A stretch of 31,197 bases of DNA, taken from the NCBI RefSeq assembly GCF_042652965.1, contig NZ_JBHSHL010000030.1, positions 1 through 31,197 of the forward strand, given 5' to 3'. The stretch comes from Filifactor villosus (GTDB lineage Bacteria; Bacillota; Clostridia; Peptostreptococcales; Filifactoraceae). The notes beneath the pieces are model-generated. The model was not told the DNA's origin. It ran no database searches and worked only from the letters and a program-made list of their open reading frames with translations. The first letter of the stretch is position 1, and every line of letters starts with the position of its first letter. This document shows, in pieces, positions 18,017-24,924 of the stretch. A program made the position numbers and the translations under genes.

Positions 18017-18657
18017 CTCATCCCCCTCCTCTTATTGATTCTCCAAATGATTGAAATGTAAATCTGCTCGATGCACTTTATGATCCATCGGATAAAGTTG
18101 ATGATAAGAGCGATCCCCATAATTCCGAAGGTAAAGCTCGCAAGGGTGAACAACACTCTGGTAACCGGATGCAAGCTTAAAACAAAACTCGGCACCGACA
18201 ACCACGGCAGGACGAAGCCCGGAATAAGTGTGAGCGGAAGAAGTACAGCGGCCAAAATAAGGCTAAATACCAAGGTCATCATACCGATGATAAGTCCGAT
18301 CAATCCTCCCAAGAAGCCTATTCCTATCCCAAAAATGGGCATTGCAAAAAGACAAAGGAACACAAAAAGAACAAGTTTTTTCCAAGACTCTCCTCCTCTT
18401 TGCTCCCCGGTCTCCTTCGTTTCATCGATAAATATTTTGGAGCCAATCCGCTTCATCTTATAGTTCTCATTTCTCAAATAATCGTCCGCAATATCTCGAG
18501 GAGATCCCAACTCCGTACAGATCTGTTCCTCTGTTTTGCCCTTCTCATAGCCAAGCTCAAAGTGCTCTTCATAGTCGGCAATGATGTCCTCGACCACCGT
18601 AATCGGTAAGGATCTCAAATAATGTCGTAACAAATCCAAAAATTCCTGTTTTTTCAT
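18013..18657 (-). CDS. DUF1700 / HAAS-domain membrane protein
   Basis: 214 residues. The N-terminal HAAS-type helical domain (FLDLLRHYLRSLP ... DYEEHFELGYEKGKTEEQI ... LGSPRDIADDY) spans about 1-62. It is followed by three or four hydrophobic segments between about 88 and 200. This matches DUF1700 proteins, which pair with PadR-type regulators. The gene overlaps both neighbours by 4 bp (ATGA on both sides), giving tight translational coupling. Confidence 0.9.
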   Translation of the reverse strand: MKKQEFLDLLRHYLRSLPITVVEDIIADYEEHFELGYEKGKTEEQICTELGSPRDIADDYLRNENYKMKRIGSKIFIDETKETGEQRGGESWKKLVLFVFLCLFAMPIFGIGIGFLGGLIGLIIGMMTLVFSLILAAVLLPLTLIPGFVLPWLSVPSFVLSLHPVTRVLFTLASFTFGIMGIALIINFIRWIIKCIEQIYISIIWRINKRRGMR

Positions 18658-18968
18658 AACTCCCTCCTCAAAAGATTATTTACGCTTTCGATAAAATGAT
18701 TCCAATCGTCCAGCTGCCCAAAAAACATCTCCCTTCCATAGTCGGTAAGCGTATAGTACTTCCTTGGCGGACCGCTCTGTGATTCCTTCAAATAGGTGTT
18801 GACATAACCGTCACTCTTCAATCTCCTAAGCAAAGGATAGATGGTACCTTCAGAGATATCGACATGAGCCGATATCTCTTCCACCAGCTCATACCCGTAC
18901 CTGTCGCGATCGCTTAATAGGGAAAGAACCAGGAGCTCCAAGACTCCTTTTTTAAATTGTATATTCAT
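18654..18968 (-). CDS. PadR family transcriptional regulator
   Basis: 104 residues: a winged helix with the PadR pattern GVLELLVLSLL...RYGYELVEEI and EGTIYPLLRRLKSDGYV, then PRKYYTLTDYGREMF and a short C-terminal dimerisation helix. The ATG at 18966-18968 is used because GGGAGGAAG lies just upstream; the open frame extends 11 codons further without a better site. As first gene of the operon it probably represses its own promoter through the palindrome at 19001-19029. Confidence 0.93.
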   Translation of the reverse strand: MNIQFKKGVLELLVLSLLSDRDRYGYELVEEISAHVDISEGTIYPLLRRLKSDGYVNTYLKESQSGPPRKYYTLTDYGREMFFGQLDDWNHFIESVNNLLRREL

Positions 18969-18991
18969 AAACTTCCTCCCTTCATATTTAT

Positions 18992-19029
18992 AGTATAACA
19001 AACAGTACCTTTTAATGCAAGGTACTGTT
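18992..19029 (-). promoter_or_regulatory. PadR operon promoter and palindromic operator
   Basis: On the minus strand, TTGCAT (19020-19015) and TATACT (18997-18992) are separated by exactly 17 bp. The palindrome AACAGTACCTT-N7-AAGGTACTGTT (19001-19029) covers the -35 box and most of the spacer, so a bound PadR dimer would block RNA polymerase. Confidence 0.8.
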
Positions 19030-19046
19030 TAATATTTTTGTCTTAT

Positions 19047-19085
19047 AAAAAAAGAGAAGCGTCAACGAACTCGCCTCTACTTCTC
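19047..19085 (-). terminator. Minus-strand intrinsic terminator
   Basis: On the minus strand GAGAAG (19085-19080) pairs with CTTCTC (19059-19054), followed by seven T. It lies just upstream of the PadR promoter and would end any transcript coming from the family C repeat at 19120-19250. Confidence 0.55.
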
Positions 19086-19119
19086 CAAAGTCAGCAATTT
19101 TCTGTTTTGATTCGGCCTT

Positions 19120-19250
19120 TAAGAAGATTCCTCACAATTTCACAAAGCATGCTTGAACCGGTTTTAGAACCGGGAATAAAGTCCTTGAAACCGCTCGTTT
19201 CACAAATTCTTTGATCCTGAAAAACGATAAAAACAACATTTTGTGTCTTT
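19120..19250 (-). repeat. Family C dispersed repeat (or small RNA)
   Basis: The minus strand carries TTTGTGAAACGAGCGGTTTC followed by AAGGAC..., closely similar to 30912-31045 (plus). Local hairpins include GAAAC/GTTTC and CCGGTT/AACCGG. An open frame exists here but is broken in the other copy, so it is probably not coding. Confidence 0.55.
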
Positions 19251-19251
19251 G

Positions 19252-19364
19252 ATACTATTCTTCTTTTGAGTTGTGGATATAAACGACCTGCGACCATAAA
19301 AGATAAACCAATTTTTCATAGATTGAAAAACAGATATATCCATACTTCTATTGAAAAATAGTAT
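19252..19364 (-). repeat. Family A dispersed repeat
   Basis: Inverted full-length copy, ATACTATTCTTCTTTTGAG to TTGAAAAATAGTAT. It directly adjoins the family C repeat. Confidence 0.85.
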
Positions 19365-19377
19365 GAAAGGTGTTTCT

Positions 19378-19496
19378 CTACTACGATCTCCGATAGAAGT
19401 GCGGATATATCCGGACTCACAAGCACAACAACTTGTTTTATATTACCCATAGAATAAAAAGCATTGCTATCAACAGTTTGAATGAGTAACAGTATG
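19378..19496 (+). repeat. Family A repeat, second subtype
   Basis: The ends are as in family A (ACGATCTCCGATAGAAG), but the interior matches the copy at 19878 (CTTGTTTTAT...CCCATAGAATAAAAAGCATTG). It ends six bases before the stop of the SnoaL-like gene. Confidence 0.75.
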
Positions 19497-19501
19497 ATCT
19501 G

Positions 19502-19831
19502 TCAATCCAAAATAAACTCGTATTCCCTACAGATCAGACCATCCTTGAAATCAAAAATATCCAATGAACGCACTCCCCTATCATTTATTAAGTACGTTGC
19601 TATCCTGTTTCCGTCACCGGAGACCTTGATATCTTGACACGAAAATTGAATATCCGTATTTTCATAGGCTTTTTTTATGACCTGCATATAATGTTCTATG
19701 CCTTCGATCTTTTTTTCTTCCTTGCCGAACAACTCCCAAGATACTTCCGTATGCAGGAATTGTCGGTACACTTCCCAATCACGCTCATTTTCAGCCTTGA
19801 AAAAGGCCTCCAAAACACTTCTGTTTGTCAT
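19502..19831 (-). CDS. SnoaL-like / NTF2-fold protein
   Basis: 109 residues in the cone-shaped NTF2-like pattern: an N-terminal helix (SVLEAFFKAENERDWEVYRQF), then LHTEVSWELFG, a helix (GIEHYMQVIKKAY) and a run of strands ending DGLICREYEFILD. Proteins of this type are small cyclases, isomerases or ligand-binding domains; the active residues are not clear enough for a reaction. GAGGGGAG precedes the ATG by about seven bases. Family A repeats flank the gene on both sides, so it sits in its own repeat-bounded cassette. Confidence 0.8.
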   Translation of the reverse strand: MTNRSVLEAFFKAENERDWEVYRQFLHTEVSWELFGKEEKKIEGIEHYMQVIKKAYENTDIQFSCQDIKVSGDGNRIATYLINDRGVRSLDIFDFKDGLICREYEFILD

Positions 19832-19877
19832 AGCTGGCTCCCCTCACGACTTCCTATTTGCAGATTCCACAATGATT

Positions 19878-19993
19878 TATACTATTCTCGGATTGAAGTA
19901 TGATTATAGTCACATCTACAAACACAAACATTTGTTTTATGCCCCATAGAATAAAGGGCATTGGTATCAACAGTTCGGATGGATAAGAATATG
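19878..19993 (+). repeat. Family A repeat, second subtype
   Basis: Starts TATACTATTCTCGGATTG. The internal hairpin ATGCCC...GGGCAT replaces the CTGTGG hairpin of the main subtype. Its right end supplies the last eight or nine codons and the stop of the minus-strand frame at 19967. Confidence 0.8.
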
Positions 19994-20386
19994 CTTCATA
20001 TTTCGGAGAATTCTTTTAACTTTTTTGAGAACTGCTGTACTCATACCGTTTTTAATCGCCATTTCATAATAGATGTCGAATTCAGGATGTTTATTTTCTT
20101 TCACAACTGCCAGTAACTCGGCAAAATATTCCCACGCGCGATTAAAACTTCTCGTTGAACTGTATCCTTCCCTTTTCGGTAACCATTTCAACCGGACAAA
20201 ATATTTATTCAATATCCTACTCCAGGTTGCAACATCATCGTCATAACAGAAGTATTTCGTTTCCAACAAATTACCGAAGCGTCTATCCCGGATTTTTACT
20301 TCATCCGGCAAATACCAAGCCTTACAACTCAAAAGTTCTTCTATCACCCGTTCAAGTATCACAGAGGGATCTCCTTCCGGAATCAT
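19967..20386 (-). CDS. Hypothetical protein, probably broken at both ends
   Basis: 139 residues from ATG 20386 with no clear ribosome binding site; family not recognised. The sequence is rich in aromatic residues and charge (AWYLPDEVKIRDRRFGN, YFCYDDDVATWSRILNKYF). Protein-like sequence continues in the same frame upstream (YWKVTKYNEELKEEC) to an ATG at 20527, but is interrupted by TAA and TAG. The stop codon at 19967 and the last residues are read from a family A repeat. Both suggest a gene decaying after repeat insertion. The DUF6176 gene ends only 22 bp before the upstream ATG, so the two once formed an operon. Confidence 0.55.
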   Translation of the reverse strand: MIPEGDPSVILERVIEELLSCKAWYLPDEVKIRDRRFGNLLETKYFCYDDDVATWSRILNKYFVRLKWLPKREGYSSTRSFNRAWEYFAELLAVVKENKHPEFDIYYEMAIKNGMSTAVLKKVKRILRNMKHILIHPNC

Positions 20387-20549
20387 TGTCTTTGAACATT
20401 CTTCTTTTAACTCCTCATTATACTTCGTTACTTTCCAGTAACAAGAATGCTATTTTCGCACATTGGCTGAAGGGCTTTCCTGTACTTAATATCTGCTATT
20501 TTTCAAATCTGTCCATAACTCATCCATAACCTTCGAAAACTCTCAAATT

Positions 20550-20906
20550 TTATAGTTCCTCATCCTCGATCATCCGTTCCGCTATACGATGCGGGATCAT
20601 AGAGACCTCCATCGTCATATCGACCTGATAATTTGTATCGATACATTCATCCCAATATTCGAGGTGTTTTTTATCTATCCACGATTCGGAGTCTTCTACC
20701 TTAATTCCATTTTCTCCTTGAATAGAGTACCAGTAAAGATACTCGACACCCTCCGTTTTTTCCCTAAAAATAGTCTCAATGTACATCTTCTCCCCGTTTA
20801 GGGTAAGTAATACCTCTTCCATATGTTCATTCAAAAAACGCATCCACCTATCCACCGCTTCCGACTTGCCTTCTCGAACTCGAAATCGTGACAGTTCTAT
20901 ATTCAT
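20550..20906 (-). CDS. DUF6176 family protein
   Basis: 118 residues, soluble, family length. The family pattern is clear: LSRFRVREGKSEAVDRWM, FLNEHMEEVLLTLNGEKMY, ETIFRE, YLYWYSIQGE and a C-terminal HLEYWDECID segment. The pattern of an N-terminal strand and a conserved central YWYSIQGE suggests a ferredoxin-like small domain. Function unknown. GGAGGGAAG lies just before the ATG. The gene lies between decayed frames in the repeat-rich region. Confidence 0.88.
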   Translation of the reverse strand: MNIELSRFRVREGKSEAVDRWMRFLNEHMEEVLLTLNGEKMYIETIFREKTEGVEYLYWYSIQGENGIKVEDSESWIDKKHLEYWDECIDTNYQVDMTMEVSMIPHRIAERMIEDEEL

Positions 20907-20939
20907 ACTCTTCCCTCCACGTCTTTTCTACTTGCCTCT

Positions 20940-21106
20940 CCTTATTTTGTAATATTGCCATCCGGTCCCGATGCCCAAAAGCAATGAACCTATGTCCATC
21001 CGTATTCTGTTTTTCCTGTCCTGTAGAACATAAATACGGATGTCAATAGAATGACCGAAGAAACAATACAAAGGATCAAATAGTTCTTCCCATATTTTAC
21101 ACCCTC
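20940..21106 (-). pseudogene. Frameshifted remnant of a small membrane protein
   Basis: One frame encodes a membrane helix (YGKNYLILCIVSSVILL) and runs into a stop after YRTGKTEYGWT. Another frame over the same end continues with KNRIRMDIGSLLLGIGTGW to a stop at 20928. Joining them through one frameshift gives a plausible short membrane protein. There is no start codon or ribosome binding site. A CCGCACAAAGG segment shared with family C lies just upstream at 21129-21150. Confidence 0.4.
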
Positions 21107-21220
21107 TCAAACTTGAACTTAGGAGAATACCGCACAAAGGCAAAATTTTGATTTTCTTATGGATTTGTAAAGAAAAGAATTCTTTCAAATCAATGCTTTT
21201 AAAAAATTCAGCATCCCTTT

Positions 21221-21301
21221 AAAAGTGATGTTACGATGATTTTTTGAATTATGCGGTGTTTCTCCCCTAAGGATATGGTGCATAATTCGAAACATCCGCA
21301 T
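21221..21301 (+). repeat. 42-bp unit plus hairpin
   Basis: 21221-21262 is the second copy of the 42-bp unit at 16745. Here its end ATGCGGTGTTTC pairs with GAAACATCCGCAT (21289-21301), giving a stem of about 11 bp. Confidence 0.6.
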
Positions 21302-21312
21302 AAAATCGTTTT

Positions 21313-21427
21313 TATACTATTTTTCAATAGAAGTATGGATATATCTATTTTTCGATGACGAAAAACTATATTGTCTTCTATGGGTCACAGATTGTTTATA
21401 TCCACAACTCAAAAGAATGGTAGTATT
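21313..21427 (+). repeat. Family A dispersed repeat
   Basis: Full-length and very close to 16630-16744, including the CGATGACG hairpin loop. The second hairpin reads TCTATGGGTCACAGA instead of CTGTGGGCCACAG. Confidence 0.9.
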
Positions 21428-21681
21428 ATACCGCTAATGAAACTCTTGAACATGGATTTAACACTCTTAAAGACAAAATTGGAAATTTGCCTTTGTACGG
21501 TGCTTTGCTAAATGTCACATGTCTACTGTAGGTATTCCATGCTGTTCCCTTATGAACAAAGCAATAACGCCTATCATTATACTGACGTTGAATTCCTGCT
21601 CGAGTTATAAAAACATCCAAAAACACTATTTCAGAGCCCATAAAACAGTCAACTGTGATAGGCATCTTATTTCATCCTCAA
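21428..21681. other. Intergenic stretch with a fragment of family C
   Basis: On the minus strand AAGCACCGTACAAAGGCAAA (about 21490-21511) resembles the CACCGCACAAAG segment at 5670 and 30906. Short frames here are not convincing genes. Confidence 0.35.
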
Positions 21682-22167
21682 CTACTCTTGTGCCAAAAAC
21701 CTCTCCGCCTCTTTTCGCGATTTAAAGACAATGAGGGTTTTGTTGGGATAATTTGCTAAGAGTTCGTACTGCTCCTTCAACTTCGTCTTTTGGAAGTCGA
21801 TGATCCATTGTTCAAACTCGCTGTCAAACTCCGTCTCTATCCAAGGAAGGTCATCCCTCTTACGTCCGACCCTCTCCCTTGCACCCTGAAGGCAGACCTC
21901 CAAAGGATAGTCCAGAAAGAACACGGTATCACAGGCTTTTAATCGTAGTTCCAGAGTACTCCTGTAATTTCCGTCGATGATCCACCTATCCTCCTTCATG
22001 ATGTCTTCCAACCTTCGCTCAAACGCTTGACTACCTATGTTGGTTCGGTCCTCCCTGTGCCATATCAAATCGAGATGGTACAGGGGAAGTTCCAACTTGT
22101 CGCGGAGTTTTTTGGCAAAGATCGTTTTGCCGGCTCCCGGAGAACCGATCACAATAATTTTCTCCAT
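21682..22167 (-). CDS. FlaR-like P-loop kinase (topology modulation protein type)
   Basis: 161 residues, adenylate-kinase-like. Walker A is GSPGAGKT (residues 8-15), followed by LRDKLELPLYHLDLIW, a lid-type WIIDGNY segment, DTVFFLDYP (strand and Walker B-like) and an Arg-rich RERVGRKR stretch. This matches small P-loop proteins annotated as DNA topology modulation or FlaR-related. The true phosphoryl acceptor is unknown. The ribosome binding site GGAGG lies seven bases before the ATG. A family A repeat begins 20 bp upstream of the start and another lies 250 bp downstream. Confidence 0.88.
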   Translation of the reverse strand: MEKIIVIGSPGAGKTIFAKKLRDKLELPLYHLDLIWHREDRTNIGSQAFERRLEDIMKEDRWIIDGNYRSTLELRLKACDTVFFLDYPLEVCLQGARERVGRKRDDLPWIETEFDSEFEQWIIDFQKTKLKEQYELLANYPNKTLIVFKSRKEAERFLAQE

Positions 22168-22186
22168 CCGGAATCCTCCTATCCCT

Positions 22187-22302
22187 TATACTATTTTTCA
22201 ATAGAAGTATAGATATATCTGTTTTTCAAACCGCGAAAAGTCGGTTTATCTTCTATGGGTCACAGATTATTTATATCCACAACTCAAAAGAATAATAGTA
22301 TT
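22187..22302 (+). repeat. Family A dispersed repeat
   Basis: Full-length copy. Its middle hairpin is AACCG-CGAAAAGT-CGGTT, a different paired sequence at the same place as TTTTTCG/CGAAAAA in other copies. Confidence 0.88.
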
Positions 22303-22528
22303 ACATAATTCCTGACAACATCGTTATAATGTCAAAAAATATCAATTTTCATTTCCGCTCAGATAAAATAACAGCCTTTCCTATGAGTATCGCAGACAGT
22401 CGCACTCGAAATATCAATCAAAACGCTCCACCGCTTTGTTCGCCATATCCGAACAAAAAACCACAGGGTAAGGGCCGTTCAAGGCAGGCCGGTAAAGCTG
22501 AACCGCCCGAAGCTTTCCTTGAAATACA
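22303..22528. other. Intergenic stretch, nothing recognised
   Basis: A GC-richer block at 22430-22510 is present. The plus-strand frame of 82 codons here has no ribosome binding site and unlikely composition. Confidence 0.3.
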
Positions 22529-22639
22529 ATACTACTTGCCATTTAAACGACGGATAATGTCAATTGGTCCTCCGTGAAAAGACGAATGTTTGTAGTTCCA
22601 AAACGGATATAACCACTCTTTTGTTGGAGAATCGTATAA
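22529..22639 (-). repeat. Degenerate family A copy
   Basis: On the minus strand ACGATTCTCCAACAAAAGAG then GGTTATATCC and ACAAACATTCG follow the order of the 19878 subtype. It encodes the C-terminal half of the minus-strand frame 22532-22732. Confidence 0.5.
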
Positions 22640-22732
22640 CATCAAATTCCATATGGCAAATACGATCGATCCAACTCCCGACAACATCCATGTAATGATC
22701 CTCCTTCCAATCGTCTCATCCGTTAAGTTCAC
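22532..22732 (-). CDS. Small membrane protein with repeat-derived tail (doubtful)
   Basis: 66 codons from GTG 22732. Residues 9-31 form one hydrophobic helix (IITWMLSGVGSIVFAIWNLM). Everything after about residue 31 is translated from a degenerate family A repeat, so the natural C-terminus was probably lost. The frame overlaps the end of the zinc-ribbon gene by 17 bp. AAGGAGG lies inside it, ahead of a later ATG. It may be a remnant rather than a working gene. Confidence 0.3.
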   Translation of the reverse strand: MNLTDETIGRRIITWMLSGVGSIVFAIWNLMLYDSPTKEWLYPFWNYKHSSFHGGPIDIIRRLNGK

Positions 22733-22970
22733 TCAATAATTTTATCGCATCGAAACGTGTCCCGCAAGCCTTACAGACCCAATCGCTGTTGCTCTTTTTC
22801 GCTTTTTTATGAAAAAAATCCAACCCTCCTCCGCAGTAGGGACAGGGTTGGGGATCTTCACGCCACAGACTCTTCAAAAAAGCGACGACCTCTTCTCTGC
22901 TCTTCATCTTTAATGTTTCTATCACTTCGATTTCCACTCGGATCCCCCCGTAACTCGATATATTCGACAT
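22716..22970 (-). CDS. Small zinc-ribbon protein
   Basis: 84 residues from ATG 22970 (TTG at 22979 and GTG at 22937 are alternatives; no site is strong). The N-terminal part is a helix (SREEVVAFLKSLWRED). The C-terminal part is a CPYCGG-x20-CKAC zinc ribbon, with the WVCKACGTRFDA ending typical of nucleic-acid-binding ribbons. It is too short for a transposase but resembles the ribbon that heads some. It lies 46 bp downstream of the Cys-rich protein, on the same strand. Confidence 0.65.
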   Translation of the reverse strand: MSNISSYGGIRVEIEVIETLKMKSREEVVAFLKSLWREDPQPCPYCGGGLDFFHKKAKKSNSDWVCKACGTRFDAIKLLSELNG

Positions 22971-23016
22971 TTTTCTCAAACCCTTATAAACCGACCCTAT
23001 CTGCTATATATTCCGG

Positions 23017-23334
23017 TCATATGTAGCTTCTCTGCACAAGACTATTCTCAAACTCTCCACAAACCTGTCTCCTTTTAATACCAATAGCAATCGTCTTCAT
23101 AACTTTTTTCTTGTTTTTCGTTTGCTCTTTCTGCCTCTTCCTAAACTCATCTTCCGATATGGCTTTGTATCCGGGACATTGGGCGCTCCCCGTACACTTA
23201 GTGTTCCTACGTGTACAGCGATTTTCCCTATATTGATAATAAAAACACCTCCCTTTATAACGCCTCTCATCACCTTCCCTGCGTTTTAAAGTTTCCATAT
23301 GCCAAGGTGTTCCCGCAAGTCTATTGATCCCCAT
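23017..23334 (-). CDS. Cys-rich small hypothetical protein
   Basis: 105 residues, very basic. Four cysteines lie at 30, 40, 47 and 53 (GRCFYYQYRENRCTRR, TKCTGSAQCPGY), spacing C-x9-C-x6-C-x5-C, plausible for a metal site. A Lys/Arg-rich helix follows at about 62-82. No family is recognised. The start is well supported: AAGGAG, six to seven bases, ATG. It lies 118 bp downstream of the WYL regulator on the same strand and is followed by the zinc-ribbon gene, so the three may be one transcript. Confidence 0.65.
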   Translation of the reverse strand: MGINRLAGTPWHMETLKRREGDERRYKGRCFYYQYRENRCTRRNTKCTGSAQCPGYKAISEDEFRKRQKEQTKNKKKVMKTIAIGIKRRQVCGEFENSLVQRSYI

Positions 23335-23452
23335 TCAAATCTCCTTCCATCTCTTACTGTAACATCTAAATCCAACTTTTTCTCCTATATTGTTTTACAA
23401 CAACTCGAACCGAAAACAAAACTTTGTTTTCTTGATTCCAAAATTCCATCCA

Positions 23453-24454
23453 CTACTCCAAACTCCTGCTTTTTCCGGTATAGGCTCTGGCAGCCATCCG
23501 ATATCTCTTTAGCATCTCTTCCCTCAATTGCACGGGTGTTTCGATATAGGCAAACTTACCGAAACGGAAGAAATACTGGATGATCTGATTGTCCGAGCAG
23601 TCGAAGTAGTAGCGATCCCCTTCCACCCGGATCGGTTTGGGACGATGAAGATACACCTTCTCAAACATCAGCCTTCCGTAAGGCTCGAGACGCACGCAGA
23701 TCTCCCTCTCTTTTTCAAAGGCAAACTGCGGACCGTAGGCGATCATCTTGTCAAAGATTCCTTCCATCCCTTCCTTGAAACTCCTCACCTCGTTCAAGGC
23801 TATGACTTTTTCGAGTCTCGAGATCCTAAAGCTGTAAGGTCTTCCGTTGTATTCGGCAATCAGATAGTTGAACAACTCTTCCTTCGATCCCGATACGGCA
23901 TAGGGAGATACGACGTACTTGGAATCATTGTATTTGTGCTTGAAGTAGATCTTGCGGTCGTTGTCGATGGCACTTCGGATCTCCTCGAACTTATCTCGAA
24001 AGATGACCTCCTCCCTCTTGTCCTGAGGAAGAAGGCAGTACGAGGACAACATATTGCGAAAGTAGTTGGACATCGTAGTCCTGCTGAGCAAACACTCCTG
24101 AATATACTGTATGACCGCCTTCGATTTTTTGGTCGGCTTAATGGAAAAAGACGAGTCCAACTTTCCCTTCTCCGGTCGAAATGCCTTGCTCTGCGTGTAT
24201 TTCAGAATGTCATAGGCGATATCGCCTATTTTTTGTTCGCTGCAGACAAACTCCTTCTCCAAAGTCCTCCTGATATATTCGAACAACTCGCTGTTGCTCT
24301 GTTGATAGCTTTCATGATAGTGTAAAATCAAGGTATTGATAAAATCGTTTTTGTTCAGTTGTCTGTCCTTTTTGTAGAATTCGAACAGCTCCATATCCTT
24401 GAGCAAAATATGGCCGACTTCTTCGGACACATAAACCTTTATTTTTTCTTCCAT
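23453..24454 (-). CDS. WYL-domain transcriptional regulator
   Basis: 333 residues. An N-terminal helical region of about 160 residues precedes the WYL domain (about 165-240), with IRSAIDNDRKIYFKHKY, VVSPYAV, ELFNYLIAEY and FRISRLEKV. A C-terminal WCX-like extension follows, ending REEMLKRYRMAARAY. WYL domains bind nucleic acids or nucleotide ligands and commonly control defence or RNA-repair loci. The gene is divergent from a DUF2828/Ro60-like gene with about 700 bp of structured sequence between them, so it is a natural candidate regulator of that gene. GAGGTG precedes the ATG by four bases. Confidence 0.88.
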   Translation of the reverse strand: MEEKIKVYVSEEVGHILLKDMELFEFYKKDRQLNKNDFINTLILHYHESYQQSNSELFEYIRRTLEKEFVCSEQKIGDIAYDILKYTQSKAFRPEKGKLDSSFSIKPTKKSKAVIQYIQECLLSRTTMSNYFRNMLSSYCLLPQDKREEVIFRDKFEEIRSAIDNDRKIYFKHKYNDSKYVVSPYAVSGSKEELFNYLIAEYNGRPYSFRISRLEKVIALNEVRSFKEGMEGIFDKMIAYGPQFAFEKEREICVRLEPYGRLMFEKVYLHRPKPIRVEGDRYYFDCSDNQIIQYFFRFGKFAYIETPVQLREEMLKRYRMAARAYTGKSRSLE

Positions 24455-24473
24455 AACACACCTCGCATCCCTT

Positions 24474-24479
24474 ATTATA
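24474..24479 (-). promoter_or_regulatory. -10 box of the WYL gene
   Basis: TATAAT on the minus strand 20 bp before the start codon. The imperfect palindrome CCCTTTTAGGGG directly upstream (24481-24492) may be an operator. No good -35 box. Confidence 0.45.
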
Positions 24480-24745
24480 CCCTTTTAGGGGACTTAAATA
24501 AATACTGTTTTCTAAAATTTTAAATGATTTAAGTGTTAAAAAAGGGGTCGTTTTATTTCCTGCATTTGATTATTTTTATTTGTTTTTCTTTCTGTTATTC
24601 TATATTCAAGCTAAAGACACTCACAGCGACTCTCTCGATCTTCAATAACTTATTGGGGGAGCGGTGCACCTTCCAAAAAGAGACTAAAAAAACTCCCTCT
24701 TTAAACAGCGAAAACGGCAAAGTCCTTTTCGTTAGGATAAGAGGC

Positions 24746-24899
24746 GGAGGTTGAACAAAGTCTGTTTTGTGTACCGCGTCCTGTAGAAGAAGTGTGTCTT
24801 GTATAAAGGTACTTACAGCAAATACCATAAACGGATATTACCGATTTATCGTACCTTGTCTTCTTTAAAACGTGCACAAGACAGACCTTGAACCGGTCC
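24746..24899 (+). ncRNA. Candidate structured RNA (Y-RNA-like)
   Basis: GTCTGTTTTGTGTAC (24760-24774) pairs with GTGCACAAGACAGAC (24872-24886): 15 consecutive pairs, two of them G-U. Nested inside are AAGAAG/CTTCTT (24787-24792 with 24860-24865), AAGGTAC/GTACCTT (24806-24812 with 24851-24857), and a terminal hairpin, ATAAACGG pairing CCGATTTAT with one bulged A around ATATTA. Outside, GGTT/AACC can extend the main helix. No coding frame explains the pairing. Ro60 proteins bind Y RNAs on a long end-to-end stem and the genes are often adjacent, which fits the DUF2828 gene 250 bp away. The strand is inferred from that gene. Confidence 0.5.
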
Positions 24900-24924
24900 A
24901 ATCGAACTGCACCTTTTCTTGGGA

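Noticed and set aside
19091..19297. Minus-strand frame of 68 codons ending at a terminator
   Set aside because: Begins in a family A repeat and runs through family C; the second family C copy has stops in the same frame, so coding is unlikely.
19252..22302. CRISPR-like array from the many repeats
   Set aside because: The repeats are irregularly spaced, occur in both orientations, are about 115 bp long and diverge, unlike CRISPR units.
23528..24325. Long plus-strand frame of 265 codons
   Set aside because: Antisense to the well-supported WYL gene.
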